From contig CBDCOD010000020.1 in the NCBI GenBank assembly GCA_965219665.1, positions 1 to 64,000 on the forward strand: DNA of 64,000 bases, written 5' to 3'. The stretch is from CBDCOD01 sp965219665 (GTDB taxonomy: Bacteria; Pseudomonadota; Gammaproteobacteria; CAKMZV01). This document shows, piece after piece, positions 26,624 through 35,992 of this stretch. A model generated the notes under the pieces. The model was not told where the DNA came from. It saw nothing but the letters and a program-made list of their open reading frames with translations, and did not search any database. The position numbers and the translations under genes were made by a program. Within the stretch, counting starts at the first letter, position 1, and every line of letters begins with the position of its first letter.

Positions 26624-26669
26624 CTATTAGGGAATCACTCACTGATGAGCACTATCCACTGGGCGAAAA

Positions 26670-28076
26670 TTAGGCACTTATATCTACAAAGTGTCCAGCT
26701 ATGGCAGCCGCTGCTGCCATAGCTGGGCTGACTAAGTGGGTGCGTCCCCCGCGACCTTGCCTGCCTTCAAAATTACGGTTTGAGGTAGAGGCGCAGTGTT
26801 TTCCAGCAGGAAGCTGATCTTCGTTCATACCCAAACACATAGAGCATCCCGCTTCACGCCACTCAAAACCAGCTTGCTTAAAGCATTCGTCTAAACCTTC
26901 TTGTTCTGCTTGTTGACGCACTAAGCCTGAGCCGGGTACAACAATGGCACGTTCTATGCTGGGGCTGATATGTTTGCCCTTCAATTGTTCTGAAGCAGCT
27001 CTTAGGTCTTCAATGCGAGAGTTCGTGCATGACCCAATAAACACATAATCTATAGGTATGCTTGTTATGGGGGTTCCCGCCTTTAGGTCCATGTATTGCA
27101 GGGCATTTGCGTAACTTTGTGCCTTGCTATCAGCAACCTCTTGTGGGTGTGGAATACACTCGTGTACTGCGCTTACCATTTCAGGTGAGGTACCCCAAGT
27201 AACTTGGGGGCGAATAGTGCTGCCATCAATTGTAATCACACGATCGAAAACGGCATCAGCGTCTGAATGCAGAGTGCGCCAATAGGCTTCAGCTTTATCC
27301 CATAATGCCCCCGTAGGTGCAGAAGGGCGATTACGTACATAATCAATGGTAATATCATCTACGGCAACCATGCCAGCGCGCGCGCCACTTTCTATTGCCA
27401 TATTACAGACAGTCATGCGTCCTTCCATACTCATATTGCGGAACACTTCGCCGCCATACTCAATTGCATACCCTGTGCCGCCTGCTGTGCCAATTTTACC
27501 AATGATTGCTAAAGCCACATCTTTGGGGCTGACACCTTTAGGCAATCTATTAGTCACTTTAATCAGCATATTTTTCATTTTTTTCTGAATAAGACACTGA
27601 GTTGCTAATACATGCTCTACTTCAGAAGTGCCAATGCCATGTGCCAAACAGCCTAAAGCACCATGCGTTGAGGTATGAGAGTCGCCACACACAACCGTCA
27701 TGCCCGGAAGGGTAGCACCTTGTTCTGGACCAATAACATGAACAATGCCTTGGCGAATATCTTCTAAAGGGATAGCAGGCAAATCAAAATGTGCGACATT
27801 ATCTGCCAGTGCTTTAACTTGCTTACGTGCGACTGCATCACGAATACCAGCCACCCCTTGTGCATGGTTAGCAGTTGGCACGTTATGATCAGGCACACTG
27901 ATGATAGAGTTTTTACGCCACAATTCGCGCTTGGCTAAGCGTAGTCCTTCAAATGCTTGAGGCGAAGTTACTTCGTGGACTAAGTGGCGATCTATATATA
28001 GAGTGGCAGTGCCATTTGCATCTTCACGCACCAAATGGTCCAACCACAATTTATCATATAAAGTTCTATTCTTCAT
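26670..28076 (-). CDS. leuC: 3-isopropylmalate dehydratase large subunit
   Basis: LeuC with LeuD isomerises 2-isopropylmalate to 3-isopropylmalate in leucine synthesis. The 468-residue aconitase-family protein contains the 4Fe-4S ligands: the first Cys in the GSCTNSRIEDL segment (near residue 347) and a CSMCLG pair (near 408-411), as well as GDSHTSTHGALG. It is monocistronic here. leuD lies 31 kb away at 59230-59877, and no other leu synthesis gene is in the window. On the minus strand a TATAAT-like box lies about 40 bases upstream, without a good -35. Confidence 0.95.
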   Translation of the reverse strand: MKNRTLYDKLWLDHLVREDANGTATLYIDRHLVHEVTSPQAFEGLRLAKRELWRKNSIISVPDHNVPTANHAQGVAGIRDAVARKQVKALADNVAHFDLPAIPLEDIRQGIVHVIGPEQGATLPGMTVVCGDSHTSTHGALGCLAHGIGTSEVEHVLATQCLIQKKMKNMLIKVTNRLPKGVSPKDVALAIIGKIGTAGGTGYAIEYGGEVFRNMSMEGRMTVCNMAIESGARAGMVAVDDITIDYVRNRPSAPTGALWDKAEAYWRTLHSDADAVFDRVITIDGSTIRPQVTWGTSPEMVSAVHECIPHPQEVADSKAQSYANALQYMDLKAGTPITSIPIDYVFIGSCTNSRIEDLRAASEQLKGKHISPSIERAIVVPGSGLVRQQAEQEGLDECFKQAGFEWREAGCSMCLGMNEDQLPAGKHCASTSNRNFEGRQGRGGRTHLVSPAMAAAAAIAGHFVDISA

Positions 28077-28269
28077 TCAGGTACTACATTTATTCGGACT
28101 GGTGAAAAAGTGCTATTATACTAATGGCGTAATCCAACGGTACACTTCTTATGCAAGTACATTATTTAGATAATTAAAACAGGTTAAAAAGATTTATAAT
28201 CTAATACGCAACACGCCGTACACTAACGCTTGGCAGTTCATGCTAACCACTATACTTGATATTGATTTT

Positions 28270-29682
28270 ATGCCTATTACTGTAGATTCTTCTATTTTTC
28301 GCGCCTATGATATTCGTGGGGTTGTTAATCAAACATTAACTGAGGAGGCTGTCTATTGGATTGGGCGTGCTGTTGCTACTGAAGTGCAACAGGCTGGCTG
28401 CACCAAAATTGTCGTTGGTCGAGATGGGCGTTTATCTGGTCCTGTACTGACTCAGTCTTTGTTGCGTGGTCTGCTTGAAGGCGGAGTTGACGTAATAGAG
28501 GTAGGTTGTGTACCTACGCCAATAGTTTATTTTGCTGGGCTGCACTACGGAGAGAGCAGTTGTATTGCCATAACGGGATCGCATAACCCACCAGAATACA
28601 ATGGTCTAAAAATTGTAGTAGCAGGTGAAACCTTATCAGCCGAGCGCATACAACGGCTACGTGAGCGTATAGAGACGCAAGACCTTAGCACAGGGCAGGG
28701 TACTGCTTCAATACAGGCAATTTATGAAGTGTATGCACAAGCAGTTTGTGAGCGCGTTAGGCTGAAGCGTCCGCTCAAAGTAGTAGTAGATGCTGGGAAC
28801 GGGGTGGCTGGTGGCATCGCTCCTGCTCTATTACAGCGTTTAGGCTGTGCTGTTGATCAACTATACTGTGAGGTAGATGGGCATTTCCCCAATCACCATC
28901 CCGACCCCAGTCAGCCAGAGAACTTAACAGAGCTGATTGAACGGGTACAACAGACCCAAGCCGATATTGGTTTGGCTTTTGATGGTGATGGCGATCGCTT
29001 GGGTGTGGTAGATAACCAAGGAACCATTATTTACCCTGATCGGCAATTGATTTTGTTTGCGCAGTCTGTGTTAGAGCGTGTGCCAAATGCTAAAATTATT
29101 TTTGATGTCAAGTGTAGCGTGTATGTGCCGCGCATGATATCTCAGAAGGGTGGCGAGCCGATTATGAGTCGTACAGGGCATTCATTTATTAAGAAGGCAT
29201 TAAAAGAGCACAAAGCCGCTTTAGCTGGTGAGATGAGTGGGCATATATTCTTTAATGACAACTGGTTTGGCTTTGATGATGCTCTGTTTAGTGCTGCGCG
29301 CTTATTGGAAATTATCAGCAAACAAGGTGACGATACTGCTACGCTATTTGCTCAAATTCCCAATAGCATCAACACTCCTGAATTGAACATAGCCTTTAGC
29401 GAAGGCGAGCATTATAAAATAATGCAACGCATTATTGACGTGGCAGATTTTCCAGACGGTACCACTACAACTATTGATGGGCTGCGCGTAGATTTTGCTC
29501 AAGGGTGGGGTCTTGTTCGCCCTTCTAACACCACGCCTGTATTGGTGCTGCGCTTTGAGGCAGAAACCCAAACTATATTGGATGAGATTATGCGGCGCTT
29601 TGTGTCTTGTATTCAAAAGGCTGCGCCGCACGCAAAGCTGCCCGCACCATTAGCTCAATTTGCAAAAAATGCGCTTGGGTGA
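28270..29682 (+). CDS. algC: Phosphomannomutase/phosphoglucomutase (AlgC type)
   Basis: This enzyme interconverts hexose 6- and 1-phosphates for LPS and exopolysaccharide precursors. The protein of about 470 residues has SIFRAYDIRGVV at the N-terminus, the phosphoserine loop TGSHNPPEYNG (catalytic Ser near residue 107), the metal loop DGDGDR, the sugar-specificity loop GEMSGHIFF and a C-terminal phosphate-binding segment RPSNTTP. I chose ATG 28270, which gives a start like known AlgC proteins; ATG 28240 would add 10 residues. It is convergent with the phosphatase gene, only 6 nt away. Confidence 0.92.
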   Translation: MPITVDSSIFRAYDIRGVVNQTLTEEAVYWIGRAVATEVQQAGCTKIVVGRDGRLSGPVLTQSLLRGLLEGGVDVIEVGCVPTPIVYFAGLHYGESSCIAITGSHNPPEYNGLKIVVAGETLSAERIQRLRERIETQDLSTGQGTASIQAIYEVYAQAVCERVRLKRPLKVVVDAGNGVAGGIAPALLQRLGCAVDQLYCEVDGHFPNHHPDPSQPENLTELIERVQQTQADIGLAFDGDGDRLGVVDNQGTIIYPDRQLILFAQSVLERVPNAKIIFDVKCSVYVPRMISQKGGEPIMSRTGHSFIKKALKEHKAALAGEMSGHIFFNDNWFGFDDALFSAARLLEIISKQGDDTATLFAQIPNSINTPELNIAFSEGEHYKIMQRIIDVADFPDGTTTTIDGLRVDFAQGWGLVRPSNTTPVLVLRFEAETQTILDEIMRRFVSCIQKAAPHAKLPAPLAQFAKNALG

Positions 29683-29688
29683 TTCCCT

Positions 29689-30369
29689 TTATGCTTTCGG
29701 TGGTGTATGTGCGCGCAACCAGTCGTGTAGAGTTGCTACTGTGTGTAGTGTGGCACGTGTCTTGTAGCCTTGTAAGTCTTCTGCACTTTGAGCGCCATAG
29801 GTGACAGCGACACTATCCATGCCAATGGCTTGAGCCATTTCTAAATCAAAACTGCTATCACCTATCATCACAGCATCATTACAGTCTATTTGTACCTCTG
29901 TCAATATCTGCTCTAACATAAGCGGATGCGGTTTACTGAGCGTTTCATCGGCTGTTTTAGTAACGGTAAACAAAGGCTGTAATCCTGTTTTGCTCTCACC
30001 GAGAACCAAGTCTAAGCCACGGCGACTTTTACCTGTTGCAATCGCTAAATCTATGGGACGGTTGTGCATATCCGTGAGCAATTTATACATGCCCTCAAAT
30101 AGAGGGCTTGGGGTATTATTCTGATTAAGAAATTGATTGCTATAGGCTTGTGCCATCATGGTGATTTGCGCGCTACTGGCTTCGGGATAGAGCACTTCAA
30201 GTGCCGTTCGCAAACCCAGCCCAATAATTTTTTTATTCTCATCACTGCTTTTGACTGGCATATTGACAGCGGCTTGTGCCGTTTGCAAGCAGCTAACAAT
30301 ACGAGCAGTGGAGTCCATAATCGTACCATCCCAATCAAAGATGAGTAATTTATAGTGTTTAGTGTGCAT
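29689..30369 (-). CDS. HAD-family phosphatase, phosphoglycolate phosphatase-like
   Basis: This HAD hydrolase of about 226 residues has motif I FDWDGTIMDS (nucleophile and acid/base Asp), motif II IATGKS, the motif III lysine in SKPHPLM, and motif IV MIGDSSFDLEMA. The helical cap follows motif I, as in Gph/PGP enzymes that hydrolyse 2-phosphoglycolate. The start at 30369 overlaps the end of rluC by 11 nt. Several gammaproteobacteria keep an HAD phosphatase directly after rluC. The substrate is inferred only from the subfamily. Confidence 0.85.
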   Translation of the reverse strand: MHTKHYKLLIFDWDGTIMDSTARIVSCLQTAQAAVNMPVKSSDENKKIIGLGLRTALEVLYPEASSAQITMMAQAYSNQFLNQNNTPSPLFEGMYKLLTDMHNRPIDLAIATGKSRRGLDLVLGESKTGLQPLFTVTKTADETLSKPHPLMLEQILTEVQIDCNDAVMIGDSSFDLEMAQAIGMDSVAVTYGAQSAEDLQGYKTRATLHTVATLHDWLRAHTPPKA

Positions 30370-31300
30370 ATTCATTCTCAAAATGTAGTTTAGTCAGCAA
30401 TGCGCTAAAAGCAGAGCTAATCGGTGCGTATATCTGTACCGTTTTTCCATGCACAGGGTGTTGGAAAGACAGCTGGTATGCATGTAATGCCAAGGCAGAT
30501 GGGGACAGCAGTGCATCACGTGCTTTATCACCATATCGCTTATCGCCAACCACAGGATGCCCAGCATATTGACAATGCACTCTAATTTGGTGAGTGCGAC
30601 CTGTTTCAATTTGCACTCGGAGCAGACTAGCTTGTGCGTTTTGTTGCAGCACTTCAAAGTAGGATATGGCGATTTTTCCTTCAGGGTGCACGCGTACGCT
30701 ACACGCCTCTTGCGTATCTTTTATTCGCAGTAGCGGCATATTAACACATTGCAATTTCTTACGCCATTTGCCCTGTACGATAGCAAGATACTGTTTCTGA
30801 ATAGTGTTTTGACGAAAGCCATCATGTAATGCTTTCAGTACACTCGGCTTTTTTGCAATCAACAGACAGCCGCTCGTGCCTTTATCTATACGGTGCGCCA
30901 ATTCTGCCATAGGATAACGGCTATCTTGCTGTAATGCCTCAATCAATCCAAATGCTATATTACTGCCTGCGTGCACCGCTAAGTCATGTGGTTTGTTAAT
31001 GACGAGGAGTGCATCATCTTCAAACAGTATCCAATCCTGCAAGCGTTCTAAAAACTGATGGGCAATGACAGGTGGTTTTTTATTTGTTTGATGCACAGGC
31101 GGTATGCGAACCACATCATTAAGTGCAAGTCTTGCTTTAGGTTTTGCACGTCCTTTGTTAATGCGTACCTCGCCGCTGCGTACCATCTTGTATATACGTG
31201 ATTTAGGAACATTAGATAGGGTGCGTATAAGAAAATTATCCAAGCGTTTTCCATCATCCTTTTCATCAATTGTGACATATTTAGCAGGGAAATTCGGCAT
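30359..31300 (-). CDS. rluC: 23S rRNA pseudouridine synthase, RluC type
   Basis: RluC converts uridines 955, 2504 and 2580 of 23S rRNA to pseudouridine. The 313-residue protein has an N-terminal S4 RNA-binding domain (GKRLDNFLIRTL, KSRIYKMVRSGEVRIN) followed by the RluA-family catalytic domain with the catalytic Asp in AHRIDKGTSGCLL (motif HRLD-like, here HRID), the INKPHDLAVHAG strand and the GRTHQIRVH motif. The assignment to RluC rather than RluD rests on the HAD phosphatase neighbour. Confidence 0.9.
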   Translation of the reverse strand: MPNFPAKYVTIDEKDDGKRLDNFLIRTLSNVPKSRIYKMVRSGEVRINKGRAKPKARLALNDVVRIPPVHQTNKKPPVIAHQFLERLQDWILFEDDALLVINKPHDLAVHAGSNIAFGLIEALQQDSRYPMAELAHRIDKGTSGCLLIAKKPSVLKALHDGFRQNTIQKQYLAIVQGKWRKKLQCVNMPLLRIKDTQEACSVRVHPEGKIAISYFEVLQQNAQASLLRVQIETGRTHQIRVHCQYAGHPVVGDKRYGDKARDALLSPSALALHAYQLSFQHPVHGKTVQIYAPISSAFSALLTKLHFENEYAH

Positions 31301-31303
31301 AAT

Positions 31304-32306
31304 CTAAGCGGCCTTTTGTGCGATAAAGCACTGTCTTATAGGGGCAGGATAGCCTTCAATAGTGCGGCACTGTGTCTCATCTATGAATTGTGGTAATGAA
31401 TGAAAGCGCATCCATGCTGTTTGGCGCTGCTCCGCTGGCGTAGTACGGTAAGGTGGAAGAGCAATAATATCAGAAAATCCCTTGCTGTTTAAGCGCCTGT
31501 ATGATGACATCTGCTTTGTGGATAGACCAGACATTGTTCATTTGTGCATACCGATTATTTGGGGCAGGGTAGATGCTCTCTACAGAGTATTTTTGCGGCA
31601 ATACAATCGTTTCTAAAACAACGTGTCCAGAAGGTGACAATTGTTGGTGCATATGGTGTAGATGCTCAATCCAATCAGGCCTATGATACAGAACACCCAT
31701 AGAAAATAAGCAATCAAAGCGTGGCAAATGCGCTCGGATATACTCAAAGGTTGTTGGCACAATCCATGCAGGCAAGGCTTTGTGCTTAATTGCCGCAAAC
31801 TGATAGAGCAGCAATAGCGAAGGATCCACTCCCAACACATGGCGTGCGCCAATACCGAGCATCCGTAAAGCGTAATAGCCATTTCCTGAGCCAATATCTA
31901 ATACTGTCTTGCCCTGCAAAGAAGGAAGAAAAGGTGCTATTCTGCACCACTTCATATCGCTACGCCACTCGCTGTTAATATGAATATTAGCTATCTGAAA
32001 AGGCCCTTTTCGCCAAGGGCTAAGTGCATGTAGTTGGCGATATGTGTCTGGGGTTGGAGGTAGGTGCTGTTGCACGGTTACTATAGGTTGGTTAATACAA
32101 GCACGTGTTGTCTCCACATCACCACTCTGAGATAAAAAAGCCTGTAGTGCCTTTTGCCATCTTGGCATATCTCCATGCTTCAGTTCCAGCAATCGCTGCT
32201 TGATAACAGGGTGCAGATGCTTATAATGCGCGTTGAATTTGCCGTCATAGGCGATACCCATAATCCAGTCTATGGATTGATTTATTGATAGAGGTGGAAC
32301 GTGCAT
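31304..32306 (-). pseudogene. cmoB: tRNA U34 carboxymethyltransferase CmoB, interrupted by a one-base frameshift
   Basis: CmoB uses carboxy-SAM to make cmo5U at position 34 of several tRNAs. The first 278 codons contain the SAM-binding fold (TVLDIGSGNGYY, LGVDPS), the SMGVLYHR motif, SPWRKGPF and YAQMNNVW. The frame then breaks in a run of three Gs (minus strand) at 31479-31481, giving a stop. Removing one base gives QGFSDIIALPPYRTTPAEQR and the usual ending, TAWM followed by TIEGYPAPIR. The total of about 333 codons matches CmoB. No CmoA gene is adjacent. As read the protein lacks its last 50 or so residues. Confidence 0.88.
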
Positions 32307-32654
32307 GAGGCGCGCATTTTATCAGACCTGAATTCAAGTAATAGGTGCAATACTGCATAGAAGTGCGGTTAGGTCACACGTATGACTGTCCAATATGCTA
32401 ACCGTATGCTGCCGTAATAAGCATAAGCGCAGGCACGGCACTATGATATATGCTTTTTATTGATGCCTTTTTTAGCAGTGCGCTCATCCATACAATTTTT
32501 TTACTCATACATAGCCTAGCTTTTATTGTTAGAATGCTTGCATTGTTCTATGTAAATTCTGGCAGTTTGTTGCGTATTTGCAATAAAAGGCATAACTTGC
32601 ATAGTTTTTTTAACCTATTTACCTCTCATTTAAGTGAGGTAGGAGCCAAAACTC
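32307..32654. other. Intergenic region between cmoB and the tricarboxylate operon
   Basis: About 350 AT-rich bases separate divergent genes, so both promoters should lie here. A TAGAAT box near 32530 could serve the rightward operon. I see no gene, tRNA or known riboswitch. The hairpin beside the ribosome-binding site is listed separately. Confidence 0.4.
32621..32640 (+). promoter_or_regulatory. Hairpin abutting the ribosome-binding site of the binding-protein gene
   Basis: ACCTC (32621-32625) pairs with GAGGT (32636-32640) around a 10-base loop. The AGGAG Shine-Dalgarno sequence starts on the next base (32641), 10 bases before the ATG. The ACCTC strand could alternatively pair with the Shine-Dalgarno region itself. 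The stem is only 5 bp, so a regulatory role is uncertain. Confidence 0.3.
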
Positions 32655-33755
32655 ATGAAAAAGAAAATTGATAACCTCAAGCGAAGTTTTGCTTGTATGA
32701 TATTGGTATCATTTGGTAGTTTTTTTGCCGCTAATTCAGCAATAGCAGAAGTTGATTTTTCAGGAAAAACTATTGAATGGATTATCCCATTTAAGGCAGG
32801 TGGTGGTAGTGATAAATGGTCAAGGTTTTATGCACCATTACTATCAGAAGCACTACCTGGCAAGCCTAACGTTGTTGTGAAAAATCTGCCCGGAGGCGGT
32901 TCAACTAAAGGTGCGAACTTTTTTGCACAAAGAGCTAAGCCAGATGGCTTAACTATTTTTGGCTCATCAGGTTCGACGCAGTTTCCATACTTATTAGATG
33001 ATCCGCGGGTTCGTTATGAATACCATGATTGGAATATTGTGTTAGGATCACCAACAGGTGGGGTGGTCTATGTACCGGCTAGTTTTGGTGTTAAAGGCGC
33101 ACAAGACTTGAAAAAATTACAGAATATTGCTCTCAAATATGGCAGTCAGGGCGCTACTTCTTTAGATTTGATACCACTGTTAGCATTTGATATGATGGGC
33201 TTACCTGTAAAAGCTGTTTTTGGTATGAAAGGTCGTAAAGCAGGGCGTTTGGCATTTCAGCGTGGTGAAGCAAATATTGACTATCAAACGAGTGCTTCAT
33301 TCTTAAAGAATGTTCAGCCTGAGGTTGATTCAGGTAAATCCGTAGCATTATTTTCTTGGGGTGCATTGGATGAAAATGGTAATTTAGTTCGTGATCCTAC
33401 TTTCCCTAACTTACCACACTTTGCTGAGGCATATGAAATGATGCACGGTAAGCCACCTGCTGGACCAGCATTCCGTGCTTGGAAAACTTTTTTCACCGCA
33501 GGTTTTCCTGCTCAAAAAATGGTTTTTTTACCTAAAGGAGCGTCACAGGAGTTGATAGATGCTTATAGTCAGGCTTTCAAGTCAGTCATTAATGATGCAG
33601 GCTTTGCCGCGAAGAGCAAAAAACGCTTAGGGGTTTATTCTCAGGCTACCGGTAACAAAGCGGCTCAGTTGAAAAAATTAGCAACTACTGTAAATGCTAA
33701 AGACAAACAGTGGATTAAAAATTGGCTAAAGAAACGATATAACGTTAGTTTATAA
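32655..33755 (+). CDS. Tripartite tricarboxylate transporter substrate-binding protein (TctC/Bug family)
   Basis: This 366-residue periplasmic solute receptor begins with a basic n-region, a hydrophobic core and a likely signal peptidase cut after NSAIAE (about residue 31). The Bug-family fold follows: IEWIIPFKAGGGSD and NLPGGGSTKGANFF form the carboxylate-binding loops, and TIFGSSGSTQFP is in the first domain. Such proteins hand di- and tricarboxylates to a TctAB permease. It is the first gene of the operon to 40589. A strong terminator-like hairpin after it probably keeps its expression above that of the permease. Confidence 0.87.
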   Translation: MKKKIDNLKRSFACMILVSFGSFFAANSAIAEVDFSGKTIEWIIPFKAGGGSDKWSRFYAPLLSEALPGKPNVVVKNLPGGGSTKGANFFAQRAKPDGLTIFGSSGSTQFPYLLDDPRVRYEYHDWNIVLGSPTGGVVYVPASFGVKGAQDLKKLQNIALKYGSQGATSLDLIPLLAFDMMGLPVKAVFGMKGRKAGRLAFQRGEANIDYQTSASFLKNVQPEVDSGKSVALFSWGALDENGNLVRDPTFPNLPHFAEAYEMMHGKPPAGPAFRAWKTFFTAGFPAQKMVFLPKGASQELIDAYSQAFKSVINDAGFAAKSKKRLGVYSQATGNKAAQLKKLATTVNAKDKQWIKNWLKKRYNVSL

Positions 33756-33882
33756 ATTAATGTTGTTGTGTAAATTTGGTGTTTCAAACCACTGAATTTA
33801 ATCTTCTTATAGAAGAAAAGATTGTATTTGTAGTGGGTTATATAAATATATTTTCACTTGATATAATCAAATATTCTCTTAA

Positions 33883-33921
33883 AACTTGCCCCTTATTTGG
33901 TACAGGGGCAAGTTTTTTTTT
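33883..33921 (+). terminator. Terminator-like hairpin between the binding protein and permease genes
   Basis: AACTTGCCCCT pairs perfectly with AGGGGCAAGTT (11 bp, 10-base loop) and is followed by a run of Ts, the form of an intrinsic terminator. It lies in the 180-base gap after the binding-protein gene. Read-through would give low permease expression relative to the receptor. Confidence 0.82.
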
Positions 33922-33935
33922 AGGTTTTTAAAGTA

Positions 33936-35951
33936 ATGGTTATTGATTCTTTATTTTCCGCATTGGGCAATTTGCTCACTATTGAGCATTTGCTCTTTAT
34001 GTTAGGTGGCGTGCTGCTCGGGATTAGTATTGGTGTATTACCGGGATTGGGCGGCATCGTTGGTTTTTCAATTATGTTACCATTTTTATATGGTATGGAT
34101 GTCACTTCTGCCTTGGCGTTATTAATAGGTATGGTGGCAGTGATTCCCACTTCAGATACATTTACTTCAGTATTGATGGGCATACCAGGCTCGTCTGCAT
34201 CACAAGCAACCGTATTAGATGGTTATCCGTTGTCCCAACAGGGACAGGCAGCTCGGGCTTTAGGTGCCGCATTTTCATCATCATTGGTTGGGGGTCTCAT
34301 AGGCGCTATTATCTTGACCGCTTTTATTTTATTCGCACGTCCGTTGATTTTGAGTTTAGGATCAGCAGAATTATTCGCATTAGGTGTATTAGGCCTAAGT
34401 ATGGTGGGTGTGTTAAGTGGTGATAACTTTTACAAAGGGATGTTAGCCTGTTGTGTGGGTCTGCTTATTGGCTCTATCGGTAGTGCACCGGCTACTGGTG
34501 AGTGGCGTATGTCTTTTGGGAGTTACTACTTATTTGATGGTGTTAAATTAGTGATTGTTGGTTTAGGTGTTTTTGCTGTACCGGAAATTATTGACCTATT
34601 AGTTAAGAATAGGCGCATTTCAAAGCAATCTAGTTTGGGTACTGGATGGCTTGCAGGAATTAAGGATATGTGGGTACATAAGTGGATAGTAGCCAGATGT
34701 GCACCAGTCGGTGCAATGATAGGGGCAATACCGGGCTTGGGCGGAAGCGTGGTGGACTGGATAGCCTATGGACATATCGTGCAGACGGCTAAAGATAAGT
34801 CAAAATTTGGTAAGGGGGATATACGTGGTGTCATTGCCCCTGAGTCTGCCAATAATGCAAAAGAGGGAGGTGGTTTGGTACCGACCTTACTATTTGGTAT
34901 TCCTGGCAGTGGCTCTATGGCAGTATTTTTGGGTGGTCTTACTATCTTGGGGATAGAGGCTGGTCCTAATCTAGTAACAACTGACCTTGATATTTCCTAT
35001 ACTATTATTTGGTCTTTAGCCATTGCCAATGTCTTGGGTACGGGTATATGTATCCTGCTATCACCTTACGTTGCAAGATTGACGACCATTCGCTATGGCT
35101 TTTTAGCGCCATTTATGATTATGGTCATTACCTTCGCAGCGTTCCAAGCATCGAGGAGTATAGAGGATTTGATTTTGCTGTTAGCAGTTGGCGCAGTAGG
35201 TGTTTTATTCAAGTACTTTAATTGGTCACGTCCAGCACTCCTAATTGGCTTTGTATTGGCAGATACTGTTGAAACCTATCTGTATCAGGCTGTTCAGTTT
35301 TATTCATGGTCATTTATTGAACGCCCTGGTGTAATTATTATTATTTGCATTGTGGTAGTTTCTGTTTTTTTTGGTAACTTTATGAACCGCAAACGGACTA
35401 CTATTACTGGTGCTGATGTTACTGATCAGAATGCCGCTGATGACATGGCTCATAGCGAGGGACAGGGAGTGAAGCGCTATAGTCTGTTTACAGGTGAGCT
35501 TGCACTGCTGATGTTAGTAGCCTCTTTTGCCATTTATGCTATTATTGATTCGCTCAATCATGAGTTGTTAGGTTCTATTTTTCCAACTTCAGTTGCAGTT
35601 ATTGCATGCCTCTTTGCTACTCTATTAGGTATCAAATTGATGCGTAGGAAAACGCAAGCCTCAGTACTTAGCAGCCCGATATTAGAAGAGGATGGTAGTG
35701 TGAATGATTACTTTGCTAGAACCTGGAAAAACTTTTTATGGTTTGTCGCTTTAACAGTCGGTACGTGGCTGATTGGGTTTTTGAATACATTGTTTATACT
35801 GTTTATTGCCATCATGTCAAATAAAACCGATGCTCCTTTAAGAAAAATAGTATTGATTAGTTTAATTGGGGTTGGTGCATTATTCACTATCAGTCAAATA
35901 ATGATATTGCATTTGCCAACTGGGGTAATAATTGATTATTTTACTCGGTAG
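33936..35951 (+). CDS. Fused TctA-TctB permease of a tripartite tricarboxylate transporter
   Basis: The 671-residue protein contains a complete TctA large membrane subunit (about residues 1-490, some 11-12 membrane segments) with the duplicated family motifs LPGLGGIVGFSIMLP, IPGSSASQATV, IPGLGGSVVDWIAYG and FGIPGSGSMAVFLGG. After a polar linker (about 485-525) come four more membrane segments (about 530-670) that look like the small TctB subunit. Separate tctA and tctB genes are the usual arrangement, so this is a fusion. It follows the binding protein gene and precedes the PrpF-type gene. Confidence 0.88.
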   Translation: MVIDSLFSALGNLLTIEHLLFMLGGVLLGISIGVLPGLGGIVGFSIMLPFLYGMDVTSALALLIGMVAVIPTSDTFTSVLMGIPGSSASQATVLDGYPLSQQGQAARALGAAFSSSLVGGLIGAIILTAFILFARPLILSLGSAELFALGVLGLSMVGVLSGDNFYKGMLACCVGLLIGSIGSAPATGEWRMSFGSYYLFDGVKLVIVGLGVFAVPEIIDLLVKNRRISKQSSLGTGWLAGIKDMWVHKWIVARCAPVGAMIGAIPGLGGSVVDWIAYGHIVQTAKDKSKFGKGDIRGVIAPESANNAKEGGGLVPTLLFGIPGSGSMAVFLGGLTILGIEAGPNLVTTDLDISYTIIWSLAIANVLGTGICILLSPYVARLTTIRYGFLAPFMIMVITFAAFQASRSIEDLILLLAVGAVGVLFKYFNWSRPALLIGFVLADTVETYLYQAVQFYSWSFIERPGVIIIICIVVVSVFFGNFMNRKRTTITGADVTDQNAADDMAHSEGQGVKRYSLFTGELALLMLVASFAIYAIIDSLNHELLGSIFPTSVAVIACLFATLLGIKLMRRKTQASVLSSPILEEDGSVNDYFARTWKNFLWFVALTVGTWLIGFLNTLFILFIAIMSNKTDAPLRKIVLISLIGVGALFTISQIMILHLPTGVIIDYFTR

Positions 35952-35992
35952 GGTGAAATAGCGACTAAACTATAAGATTAAGAGGGTCAATA

